DNA from: Chloroflexota bacterium
GTDB lineage: Bacteria > Chloroflexota > Dehalococcoidia > JACPQD01
DNA length: 64,000 bases
Direction of reading: 5' to 3'
Assembly: GCA_016190665.1 (NCBI GenBank)
Contig: JACPQD010000074.1
Span: forward strand, 1-64,000
Positions 16,709-24,620 of the stretch are shown here, piece by piece. The notes under the pieces were generated by a model. That model saw only the letters and a list, made by a program, of their open reading frames with translations, ran no database searches and had not been told where the DNA came from. Numbering within the stretch: the stretch's first letter is position 1; every line of letters begins with the position of its first letter. The position numbers and the translations under genes are program-made.

Positions 16709-18229
16709 CTAGTGCGCCTTCTCCGCCGCGGCGTTTTCCCCAACGATCCGGCCGAATGCAACGCACTCGGTAATGTTCCCCCCACCTCCAGGATACAGCA
16801 TGCCGTAGATAGAGCCGAGCTCGCCGCAGCCGTACAGGCCGGGGATAGGATTCCCCGCGATGTTCAGGATTTGGCCCTTGCTGTTGCGCTCCGGACCGCC
16901 CTGGGTATTGGGTCCGCCTGGCCAGAGCTCGGTGGCGAAATAGGGCGGGTTCTCCAGGGGAATGAGCTCCTTGGTCTTCCGATTGAAGTCCGGGTCGTCG
17001 CCCTTCTGGCAGTATTTGTTGAAGGTCCTGACCGTCCGCTCCAACGAGTCGGCGGGCACGCCGATCCTGCGGGCCAGCTCTCGGATACTGCCGCCGCTCT
17101 TTATCCAGCCCTTTGCGAGCTCAACGCTGTTGTCCGGGCTCCACCTGTAGATGCGCACCGGCCCGGCGGCTCCTGATGTCACGGAAGGCAACGGGCCATT
17201 CTCAATTCGCTTGCGATCGAACACGAAATAGCTGGGAACCCTGGGGAAGATGAGGCGATGAGTATCGAACATGGGCAGCTCGTAATAGACGCAATGGCTC
17301 TTCACGTTCTCGCTGGTGAATCTGTTACCGTCTCTATCAACTATGATGTAGCCGGAGAGGACGGGGATATCTTCCTCCGTCTTGCCCGGAGCTTTTCGCA
17401 TCTGCGCTTTGCCCAGGTAGTCGACAGCGAAACACTCGCGAAGTTCGGGATATTTGAGGACGAGACGGGCGGAGACGCAGTTCATATGCCATAGTTTGGC
17501 GCCGATTTCCTGCGCCATCCTTACGCCGTCCCCGGTGAGAGCGGTGGGCCCGGTGAAGTAGGCAGGATAGACCCGGAGGTAATTGATCTTCATCTCCTCG
17601 TCGTACTCAAATCCCCCTGGGGCGAGCACCACCGCCTTGGAGGCGCGAATCCGAACCTTCCGAGTCTGACCATTCTCCTGGGTCTCCGCCTCGACGCCAA
17701 CGACGCGTCCCCTGGAGCTCATCAGGAGGTGGTTAGCCCTCGTCCCGTAGAGGAGGGAGACCTTCCTGGCCTTGACCTGACTGTCCAGGAAACGCATCAT
17801 GCCGAGTCCCATGCCTCGAAAGCGATACTTCGGCAGGTGGGCGCCCCCCGGCAACTGGGGGTGCTCGCCAGGAGCGTCGTTGGGGAAGATATCACCGCCC
17901 CGGTCCTTGATCCACCTGCCGCCGGTGGCGGCGTACTCTGCCCAGGCCCGAATAACCGGCCGGTCGGTCCAGGACTGGCCCTTGCCGCCGATAACCCGAC
18001 ACAGAGCGGAGACATAGTCCAGCCCGCTCTGTGCATCTGAAGGGTTGATGAACATGCTTCCGGACCAGCCGGTGTTGGTGTGATGGTTATCCTGGACTTG
18101 TTTTTCCAGGATGAGGACGTCCGCCCCGTTCTCGGCGGCCGTAATCGCAGCCACCGCGCCGGCGCCGCCGTAGCCGATGACGACCACCTCAGCGGTCTTG
18201 TCCCAGGATGCCCCGCTTCGTACCAGCAT
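16709..18229 (-). CDS. FAD-dependent fumarate-reductase/ketosteroid-dehydrogenase-like flavoprotein, 506 aa
   Basis: The protein belongs to the FAD_binding_2 family (soluble fumarate reductase, 3-ketosteroid delta-1-dehydrogenase). The FAD site is VVVIGYGGAGAVAAITAAE, with ADVLILEK as the ribose-binding acidic end. VVLAPGGFEYDEEM and the C-terminal NPIPGLYGCGELGSIYGMLY with PGGGGNITECVAFGR complete FAD binding. No heme or iron-sulfur motif is seen. The start at 18229 has GGAGGTTTGTTTG upstream; the frame open to 18301 is extra. It follows the solute-binding protein by 93 bases and is paralogous to 62374-63849, which also pairs with a solute-binding protein. Substrate is unknown; a desaturase/reductase on an imported organic acid is a guess. 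Confidence 0.88.
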   Translation of the reverse strand: MLVRSGASWDKTAEVVVIGYGGAGAVAAITAAENGADVLILEKQVQDNHHTNTGWSGSMFINPSDAQSGLDYVSALCRVIGGKGQSWTDRPVIRAWAEYAATGGRWIKDRGGDIFPNDAPGEHPQLPGGAHLPKYRFRGMGLGMMRFLDSQVKARKVSLLYGTRANHLLMSSRGRVVGVEAETQENGQTRKVRIRASKAVVLAPGGFEYDEEMKINYLRVYPAYFTGPTALTGDGVRMAQEIGAKLWHMNCVSARLVLKYPELRECFAVDYLGKAQMRKAPGKTEEDIPVLSGYIIVDRDGNRFTSENVKSHCVYYELPMFDTHRLIFPRVPSYFVFDRKRIENGPLPSVTSGAAGPVRIYRWSPDNSVELAKGWIKSGGSIRELARRIGVPADSLERTVRTFNKYCQKGDDPDFNRKTKELIPLENPPYFATELWPGGPNTQGGPERNSKGQILNIAGNPIPGLYGCGELGSIYGMLYPGGGGNITECVAFGRIVGENAAAEKAH

Positions 18230-18322
18230 CAAACAAACCTCCGCAAGATTTGGATTCGCCACATTCTGTTCGGCCCCAACCTGGAAACCGCACCAACTCA
18301 AATACCAGGAGCCCTCCGCGCT

Positions 18323-19990
18323 CTACTGCGCCAGCCAGACATCGTGGAGCCTCATAGAGCTGTACAGGTTGGCTGGCGCGGAGAAGTTCCTCACCTCGGG
18401 CCACGTAGCAAGAATACCCTCGAACCAGAAGGGAAGCAAGGAGGGCACTTCGCGCAAGAGAATATCGTCCATTTCCCTGGTAATGGCCCTTCTCCTCGCC
18501 GGGTCCAAGGTGCGTGATTGCTCGGCGAAGAGGTCATCGAACCTCTCTGAGCTCCATTTGCTGTAATTCAGGGCGGCTCCCGTCAAGTAATAGCGGCCCA
18601 TCTCATCCGGGTCGTTTATCTTGAAGTTGCCCTTCTGAGTGCCTATCTGGAAGTTGCCCTCTCTCACGCGCGAGCTGTAAACGGCTACCTCAGCCACCTC
18701 AATATTGGCGCTTATGCCCACGGTGGCCAACTGGTCCTTCATAAACTCACCCACCTTTTGATCGAGTCGCGCCGCGCGCACGAGGAGCGTCATCCTGAAC
18801 CCCTCGGGGTAGCCAGCATCCGCCAGGAGCTTCTTTGCCTCGGCGCGATCGGCATCCTTGGGCTGGCGGTAGCCGGGCAGCTTGCCTATGTCCTCCGGCG
18901 ACGGGCTCCACGGACCGGGCGGCAGGAAGGTGCCGGGCTTGGCTTCGCCCTCGGCCAAGACCTTGACGGCGGTCTGCCGATCATAAGCCAGACTCACTGC
19001 CTGCCGCACGCGTACGTCTTCAAAGGGCGGCTTGGCGGCATTGATGGCGTGGCGCGGGTTCTCCAGGGAAGCGAATCTCCAGATTGATAGACGCGGGTAT
19101 TCGGCTTTTATGGTGGCAGCCTCCGATGGGGACAGGTTAGTCCAGTGACCGGTCATCTTCACCCTTCCGGTGCGGAAAGCGGCGAACCTGGTGGCGGCAT
19201 CCCTCATTATGTAGAACGTTATGCCGTCCAGGTATGGGAGGCCCTTCATGAAATAGTCAGGATTCTTCACCAGCTCAATACTTATGCCAGAGCCGTAATT
19301 CTTGAACCTGAAAGGCCCCGTCCCCAGCACCTCGTTCTTCATATGACCTTTAGTTTCAAGAATGTGCTTAGGCATAATAACGAAGCCGTCGGTGGCCAGC
19401 TGAGCCAGGAAGGCCACATATGGCTGCTTCATCACGAGCTTAATGGTACTGCTATCAAGAGCGTCGACGCGGTCCACGAAATCGAACTGCTCCTTGCGGA
19501 CGCTAAGGACGCCCCTTGGGGGCTCCTTCATACGGTCCAGGCTGTATTTTACATCGGCTGAAGAGAAGGGGCTTCCATCGTGCCAACTGACGCTCTTTTT
19601 CAGATAGAACGTGTAGAACAGACCGTCAGAGCTGACCTCCCAGCGTTCCGCCAGATCGCCTGCAATCTTTCCGCTGCGATCGTACTGAATCAGTCCATCG
19701 TAGGCAGGCGCCAACGGCTCCATAACGCCCAGTGTGGTCTCCTGATGAACGTCAAAGGAAGGGGGGTCCGCGCTGGTGAACTTGGTGAGGATGCCGCCAT
19801 ACCTGGGCTGGTCCGCCTGCGCCGTCGGAGTGAGAATCGGCGTTGCCGGGGAGACAGCGGACGGGCTCGGCGCCGCCGGCGTCGAGGTGGCAGCCTTCAG
19901 GGGAGGTACGATGGTAGTCGGAGCGCAGCTTGCCAGTAAGACGCTGAGGCTGAGAAAGCCCATCAATACGAAACGCGTATTCCCGGGCAT
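18323..19990 (-). CDS. Family 5 (peptide/nickel-type) ABC solute-binding lipoprotein
   Basis: This is a secreted lipid-anchored receptor of the DppA/OppA/NikA fold. A lipoprotein signal ends LLASC (Cys 22) and is followed by a Pro/Ser/Thr-rich linker. The domain begins QPRYGGILTKFTSADPPSFD, with DLAERWEVSSDGLFYTFYLK, SWHDGSPFSSADVKYSLDRM and GTGPFRFKNYG as family hallmarks. It ends MRLHDVWLAQ. The ATG at 19990 follows AGGAGGTTTCCC. No permease or ATPase genes of an ABC importer lie in the window, so it is an orphan receptor here. It is translated just before the FAD flavoprotein, so the ligand and the flavoprotein substrate may be linked. Confidence 0.92.
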   Translation of the reverse strand: MPGNTRFVLMGFLSLSVLLASCAPTTIVPPLKAATSTPAAPSPSAVSPATPILTPTAQADQPRYGGILTKFTSADPPSFDVHQETTLGVMEPLAPAYDGLIQYDRSGKIAGDLAERWEVSSDGLFYTFYLKKSVSWHDGSPFSSADVKYSLDRMKEPPRGVLSVRKEQFDFVDRVDALDSSTIKLVMKQPYVAFLAQLATDGFVIMPKHILETKGHMKNEVLGTGPFRFKNYGSGISIELVKNPDYFMKGLPYLDGITFYIMRDAATRFAAFRTGRVKMTGHWTNLSPSEAATIKAEYPRLSIWRFASLENPRHAINAAKPPFEDVRVRQAVSLAYDRQTAVKVLAEGEAKPGTFLPPGPWSPSPEDIGKLPGYRQPKDADRAEAKKLLADAGYPEGFRMTLLVRAARLDQKVGEFMKDQLATVGISANIEVAEVAVYSSRVREGNFQIGTQKGNFKINDPDEMGRYYLTGAALNYSKWSSERFDDLFAEQSRTLDPARRRAITREMDDILLREVPSLLPFWFEGILATWPEVRNFSAPANLYSSMRLHDVWLAQ

Positions 19991-20057
19991 GGGAAACCTC
20001 CTGGCCCGTATGTCATTTATTCTACTCCCGTTGTCAAGACCCAAAACATCCTCTTAT

Positions 20058-20087
20058 TTGACAAGAACCCCCACAGACCCGCACAAT
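20058..20087 (+). promoter_or_regulatory. Candidate sigma70 promoter for the protease-MoxR operon
   Basis: TTGACA (20058-20063) is followed after 18 bases by CACAAT (20082-20087). It lies about 80 bases upstream of the protease start. The -35 is perfect and the -10 matches four of six positions. Confidence 0.4.
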
Positions 20088-20169
20088 GGAAGCAGTTGCC
20101 CCACAGAAGCCGTGAAACTTTTGCGCCTCTTTCGGGGTAGTAATTATCAATCCATATGTTGGGTGACAC

Positions 20170-21057
20170 ATGCGGCAAAACAGAATGTTTCCACCCGCTG
20201 TCAAGCAACAGGAGCCGGAATCCGAGCCGCCGCCGTCCCGTGGAGAGGGCAGGCCACAGCGGTTGCTTCGGCGCGCGTCTCGCCTCCACAACGTCTTCCT
20301 GGTTGGCGCGGGCATGGCCATCGCGCTGGCGGCGCTACTGGTATTTGACGGGACCAAGACGCCACCGCAACGGTTGACGCAGCGCGATATCGACGCCGCC
20401 GTCGCGGGCGCCCTGGCCGCAGCCACGCCCAAGCCGTCAGTAGCGTCGCAGGTGTATGAGATCATCCGTCCATCGCTGGTGCGCATCCAGGCGCTTGTGC
20501 CCAAGGATGATGGCAAGGCGGAGACAGCGATTGGCAGCGGAGTGGTGATTGACGACCGGGGCAACATCCTCGCCAGTCTGCACGTCGTCAGGGATGCCCT
20601 GCAGGTGCGCGTCTTTTTTGCTGATGGCAGCGAATCGGAGGCGTCGGTGGTCGCCACAGAGCCAGCAAACGACCTGGCGCTGCTGAGTCCCAAGGAGATC
20701 CCTGACGATTTGATACCGGCGACGCTGACCAGCTCAGACACACTGCACGTGGGCGATGAAGTCTTCGCCGCGGGGAATCCCTTCGGCATAAGCAACTCGC
20801 TCTCAGCGGGGGTGGTATCCGGGTTGCGACGGCAGCACAGGATTTCGAGGACCGGCGAGACCTTCAGGAACCTGATACAATTCGACGCGGCAGTGAATCC
20901 GGGCAATTCGGGCGGGCCGTTGCTCAATCGCGACGGTGAAGTCGTTGGCATCGTCATGGGGTTATTCAACCCAACGGAGCAGGATGTCTTCATCGGTATC
21001 GGCCTGGCTGTGCCCATTGAGGCCGCCGGCGGGGCGATGGGTTCACCGCCGCATTAG
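20170..21057 (+). CDS. Membrane-anchored HtrA-like trypsin-fold serine protease without PDZ domain
   Basis: After a short cytoplasmic N-terminus one membrane segment (about residues 41-58, VFLVGAGMAIALAALLVF) places the protease outside the membrane. The trypsin-fold domain spans residues 95-285. The triad is His 138 (ILASLHVV), Asp 168 (EPANDLALL) and Ser 247 (NPGNSGGPL). QFDAAVNPGNSGG and GNPFGISNSLSAGVVSG are typical HtrA/DegP words. The chain ends soon after the domain, so there is no PDZ. Such a protease normally degrades or processes misfolded envelope proteins. Only 21 bases separate it from the MoxR gene, so it probably belongs to that operon. The ribosome site is weak. Confidence 0.9.
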   Translation: MRQNRMFPPAVKQQEPESEPPPSRGEGRPQRLLRRASRLHNVFLVGAGMAIALAALLVFDGTKTPPQRLTQRDIDAAVAGALAAATPKPSVASQVYEIIRPSLVRIQALVPKDDGKAETAIGSGVVIDDRGNILASLHVVRDALQVRVFFADGSESEASVVATEPANDLALLSPKEIPDDLIPATLTSSDTLHVGDEVFAAGNPFGISNSLSAGVVSGLRRQHRISRTGETFRNLIQFDAAVNPGNSGGPLLNRDGEVVGIVMGLFNPTEQDVFIGIGLAVPIEAAGGAMGSPPH

Positions 21058-21078
21058 ACACAGTGACGGAGAGGACAA

Positions 21079-22089
21079 ATGTCTGAACACACGAAACTGG
21101 AACAAGCTCCCTTGATGGAGCAGATCCTATATGAGGTCAAGAAGGTCATCGTGGGGCAGGACCATCTGCTGGAGCGCGTGCTGGTGGCGATTCTGTCCCA
21201 GGGCCATCTGCTGGTCGAGGGTGTGCCCGGCCTGGCGAAGACGTTGACCATCAAGACGCTGGCGGAGGCGGTTCATGGCACGTTCAAGCGCGTTCAGTTT
21301 ACGCCAGACCTGGTCCCGGCGGACCTGGTAGGCACGCGTATCTACAACCAGAGAACCGCGGAGTTCAGTACATCGCTGGGACCCGTCTTCACCAACCTGC
21401 TGCTGGCGGACGAAATCAACCGCGCCCCAGCGAAAGTGCAGAGCGCCTTGCTGGAAGTGATGCAGGAGCGCCAGGTCACTATCGGCGGCGAGACGCATAA
21501 GGTGCCAGAACCCTTCCTGGTAATGGCTACGCAGAACCCCATCGAGACCGAGGGAACTTACCCGCTGCCCGAGGCCCAGGTGGACCGTTTTATGATGAAG
21601 GTAGTGGTGGACTATCCCACCGAGCCCGATGAGTTCGTCATTGTGGAGCGCATGACGGGCAGTCTGATGCCAGTGGAGGCCGTTGTCACTACCGGGCAAC
21701 TCATCGACCTCCGGCGCGAGACAGAGAAGGTCTACGTCGATCCGTCGCTGATGCAGCACGCGGTGCGGCTGGCGACGGCGACTCGGGACCCGGAGCGATT
21801 CGGTATGGCTGAGCTTGCCAAGTACATCATGTACGGCGCCAGCCCGCGGGCATCCATCAACTTGATCTTGAGCGCCAGGGCGCTGGCTTTTGTGCGCGGT
21901 CGCGGCTATGTAGTGCCGCAAGATGTGACGGATATGGTGCTGGATGTCATGCGACATCGTCTCGTCCTCTCCTACGAGGCTCTGTCCGAAGGCGTCACGG
22001 GCGACATGATTCTGCAGCGGGTTATGGAGCGCGTCCCGGCTCCCGCGCAGTTGATGCACGCCCATGTCAGCGTCGATGCAGAATCCTGA
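21079..22089 (+). CDS. MoxR-family AAA+ ATPase
   Basis: The protein has Walker A GVPGLAKT (residues 48-55), Walker B LLLADEIN (107-114), sensor 1 in VMATQNPIETEGTYPLPEAQ with VDRF after it, and the C-terminal lid domain. MoxR ATPases act as chaperones for von Willebrand A partners, for example loading metal or remodelling envelope complexes. GGAGAGGACAA lies before the ATG. The next two genes encode DUF58 and von Willebrand A proteins, the standard MoxR neighbourhood, and its last 26 bases overlap the DUF58 frame. Confidence 0.94.
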   Translation: MSEHTKLEQAPLMEQILYEVKKVIVGQDHLLERVLVAILSQGHLLVEGVPGLAKTLTIKTLAEAVHGTFKRVQFTPDLVPADLVGTRIYNQRTAEFSTSLGPVFTNLLLADEINRAPAKVQSALLEVMQERQVTIGGETHKVPEPFLVMATQNPIETEGTYPLPEAQVDRFMMKVVVDYPTEPDEFVIVERMTGSLMPVEAVVTTGQLIDLRRETEKVYVDPSLMQHAVRLATATRDPERFGMAELAKYIMYGASPRASINLILSARALAFVRGRGYVVPQDVTDMVLDVMRHRLVLSYEALSEGVTGDMILQRVMERVPAPAQLMHAHVSVDAES

Positions 22090-23032
22090 GAGACTACTGC
22101 AGCGCCTCGACTGGACGGTGATCCGGCGCCTGGACGGCCTGCTGCAAGGCGATTACCGGACGCTATTCCGCGGTTTCGGCCTGGAGCTGGCTGACCTGCG
22201 TGAGTATCAGTTCAGTGACGATATTCGTTACATCGACTGGAATGTCACGGCGCGGATGCAGACGCCCTATATCCGCCAGTATGTGGAAGACCGTGAGCTG
22301 ACGGCGTGGTTCCTGGTGGACCTGAGCCCGTCGCTGGATTTCGGCACGGTGCAGACGGTTAAGCGCGATCTGCTGATTGACTGTGTTGGCGTCCTGGCGC
22401 GTCTGCTCACTCGCCACGGCAACCGCGTGGGGGCTATCCTTTACACCGACAAGATCGAAGGGATAATTCCAGCCCAAAGCGGACGGACCCAGGCCCTGCG
22501 CATTATCAATGACCTGATGAAACGTCCGCACCTGAAACGCTCACGGCCGACCGACCTCGCGACGCTCCTCGAAGCGGCGCTGCGCACTTTCCGAAGGCGA
22601 TCGCTGGTCTTCGCGATGTCCGATTTCGTCAGCGCGCCGGGTTGGGACAGGCCGTTAGGCATGTTGACGCAACGGCACGAAGTTCTGGCGGTCCGGCTGT
22701 ACGATCCCCGTGAGAGGGAGCTGCCTGATGTCGGCCCCCTGATCTTCGAGGACGCGGAAACGGGGGAGCAGGCCTACGTTGATACCCACAACAAGCAGTT
22801 CAGAAGGAGATTCGTTGAAGCGGCGCGGCGGCGCGAATACGAGATGGAGGTCGCCTTTGGCCGCGCGGGGGTGGACGTGATGGCCCTTTCCACCCAGGAT
22901 GATCTCGCCAGGGAAATCGTGCGCTTTGCCATGCTGCGCAAAGAGCAGAAAAAAACGCCGGCGGCTTTCTCCAGATCACATTCTCATAGCGCTTCGCTTC
23001 AGTGGAGCGGAAAGGCCGGTTTTGGCAAATGA
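22064..23032 (+). CDS. DUF58 (von Willebrand A-like) protein, MoxR partner
   Basis: The hallmark DUF58 stretch is present: GDYRTLFRGFGLELADLREY followed by DDIRYIDWNVTARM. A von Willebrand A-like part opens with WFLVDLSPSLDFG, a MIDAS-like motif (DxSxS). The protein is soluble, about 320 residues, with a basic C-terminus. In known loci it binds the MoxR ATPase. The start may be ATG 22064 or 22076; both overlap the end of the MoxR gene, so translation is coupled. It ends in ATGA overlap with the next gene. Confidence 0.92.
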   Translation: MSASMQNPERLLQRLDWTVIRRLDGLLQGDYRTLFRGFGLELADLREYQFSDDIRYIDWNVTARMQTPYIRQYVEDRELTAWFLVDLSPSLDFGTVQTVKRDLLIDCVGVLARLLTRHGNRVGAILYTDKIEGIIPAQSGRTQALRIINDLMKRPHLKRSRPTDLATLLEAALRTFRRRSLVFAMSDFVSAPGWDRPLGMLTQRHEVLAVRLYDPRERELPDVGPLIFEDAETGEQAYVDTHNKQFRRRFVEAARRREYEMEVAFGRAGVDVMALSTQDDLAREIVRFAMLRKEQKKTPAAFSRSHSHSASLQWSGKAGFGK

Positions 23033-24072
23033 TGGAACAAGCTGTATCAACTCTGTCCTTCCTCTGGACCGACATGCTGTGGGCGCTGCTGCTGTTGCCG
23101 GCGCTGGTCATCGCATATGTTCTGGCCCAAAGGCGAAGGAAGAAATACGCCCTCCGGTATTCCAACCTCTCCCTGGTCAAAGAGGCGCTGGGCCGGGGGC
23201 CAGGCGTCCGCCGCCACATTCCGGCGGCGCTGTTCCTGCTGGGTCTGGCTATTGCCCTCTTTGGACTGGCGCGCCCCGTGGCGACCGTCATGTTGCCCTC
23301 ACAGCAAGGGACCGTCATCCTCACCCTGGATGTATCGGGCAGCATGCGGGCCGATGACCTCAAGCCGAACCGTTTGGAGGCGGCGAAAGCCGCGGCGATA
23401 TCCTTCGTGGAGCATCAACCGCGGAATATCCGGATCGGCGTCGTCTCCTTCAGCGGCGACGCGGCCATCGTGCAGGCGCCCACCACGGACCGGGAAGCGG
23501 TCTTCGCTGCCATCGGTCGCCTCACACCGCAGCGAGCTACCGCGGTCGGCAGCGGCATCCTCACATCGCTGGACGCCATATTCGAAGAGCCGAGCGCCAG
23601 GCCAACGCCTTTCTCCCGGCGCGATCCGCTGAGGCTCTCCGCGCCGACGCCCACGCCCACCCCGGTCGCGCGCGGCGCCTTTGCGGCCGCGGTTATCGTT
23701 CTGCTCAGCGATGGCCAGAGCAATGCGGGGCCTCGTCCGCTACAGGCAGCGACGCAGGCGGCGAATCGCGGCGTGCGCGTCTACACTGTTGGCGTGGGCA
23801 ACCCTCAGGGGACCGTGCTGAGGTTCGATGGGCGTTCCATGCGCGTACGGCTCGACGAGGAGACCCTCAAGCGCATCGCCGACGAGACGGACGCCAGCTA
23901 TGTCAGAGCGGATAGCGAAACTGACCTGCGCCAGATTTATGAAAACCTGAGCACCCAGCTAGTCTTCAAACCGGAGCAAACGGAGCTCACGGTTGGCTTC
24001 ACCGGCCTCGCCACGGTGTTCTTGCTTCTGTCTGGAACGCTTTCTCTGTTGTGGTTCAATCATTTGCCCTAG
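23029..24072 (+). CDS. BatA-like membrane-anchored von Willebrand A protein
   Basis: Two N-terminal membrane segments (MLWALLLLPALVIAYVLA and AALFLLGLAIALFGLA) flank a cytoplasmic loop. A von Willebrand A domain follows with MIDAS DVSGSM (Asp 101 with this start), then VVSFSGDAAIV and a TPTPTP insertion near residue 210. A third membrane segment near the end (LATVFLLLSGTLSLLWF) matches BatA/BatB-type aerotolerance proteins. The metal-dependent adhesion domain probably faces outside. The ATG at 23029 overlaps the DUF58 stop (ATGA). It is last in the protease-MoxR-DUF58 operon. Confidence 0.9.
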   Translation: MMEQAVSTLSFLWTDMLWALLLLPALVIAYVLAQRRRKKYALRYSNLSLVKEALGRGPGVRRHIPAALFLLGLAIALFGLARPVATVMLPSQQGTVILTLDVSGSMRADDLKPNRLEAAKAAAISFVEHQPRNIRIGVVSFSGDAAIVQAPTTDREAVFAAIGRLTPQRATAVGSGILTSLDAIFEEPSARPTPFSRRDPLRLSAPTPTPTPVARGAFAAAVIVLLSDGQSNAGPRPLQAATQAANRGVRVYTVGVGNPQGTVLRFDGRSMRVRLDEETLKRIADETDASYVRADSETDLRQIYENLSTQLVFKPEQTELTVGFTGLATVFLLLSGTLSLLWFNHLP

Positions 24073-24158
24073 CGGGAAGACCCGACACATCGGGATCGCG
24101 ACGGAGTCGGGACACGAAGCAAGAAGAAGACGCAGCCTTTCCCCCGCGGGAGAGTGAA

Positions 24159-24536
24159 TCATTTGGAGTGCGCAGGCGAGCCCTCAGGATATTCTATGGG
24201 GATGGCCTTTTCCAATTTCCTGGTGATGGGGTTTACTTTGAACCCCAAAGACTCCAGGGCAGTGTAGCCTATCAGAGGTTTCTCCTCCTGTCCGATGGCG
24301 ACGAGAACGGGTCTTCTCACGTCCCCTATCTCTATCTCGGCAAGGGCGAGCTTTCTCCCTATCACCCTCCCGTCTCCCAGCTCAACGTCGGTCTCGTACT
24401 TTGGCTCGAGTCCCAGTCTGGCGGCTACCGATTGTGGAATCTTGCTGAAGGTGGCGCCGGTATCCACTATAGCCTCCAACTCCGCTGTTTGCCCATCAGC
24501 CCCATGAATCTTGAAGCGAACCTGTGTTTCGCCCAT
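24159..24536 (-). CDS. Retropepsin-like clan AA aspartic protease, 125 aa
   Basis: A small single-domain aspartyl protease of the retroviral fold. The active motif is AIVDTGATFSKIP (Asp 25-Thr-Gly-Ala) in the N-terminal half. VELGDGRVIGRK is the flap region, and PLIGYTALESLGFKVNPITR matches the psi-loop near the C-terminus where family members read LLG-x2-x-LE. One Asp per chain means the active enzyme would be a homodimer. No signal peptide is seen. It reads on after the trehalose genes with an 84-base gap. Biological substrate is unknown. Confidence 0.85.
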   Translation of the reverse strand: MGETQVRFKIHGADGQTAELEAIVDTGATFSKIPQSVAARLGLEPKYETDVELGDGRVIGRKLALAEIEIGDVRRPVLVAIGQEEKPLIGYTALESLGFKVNPITRKLEKAIPIEYPEGSPAHSK

Positions 24537-24620
24537 TTCGCTTTCTCCCTCTGAGCGTTCAGCTTGCGGGGTTCCACACTTAACCTTCTGCTTATTTCAA
24601 GTATTTGTCAAGGGCGGGAC

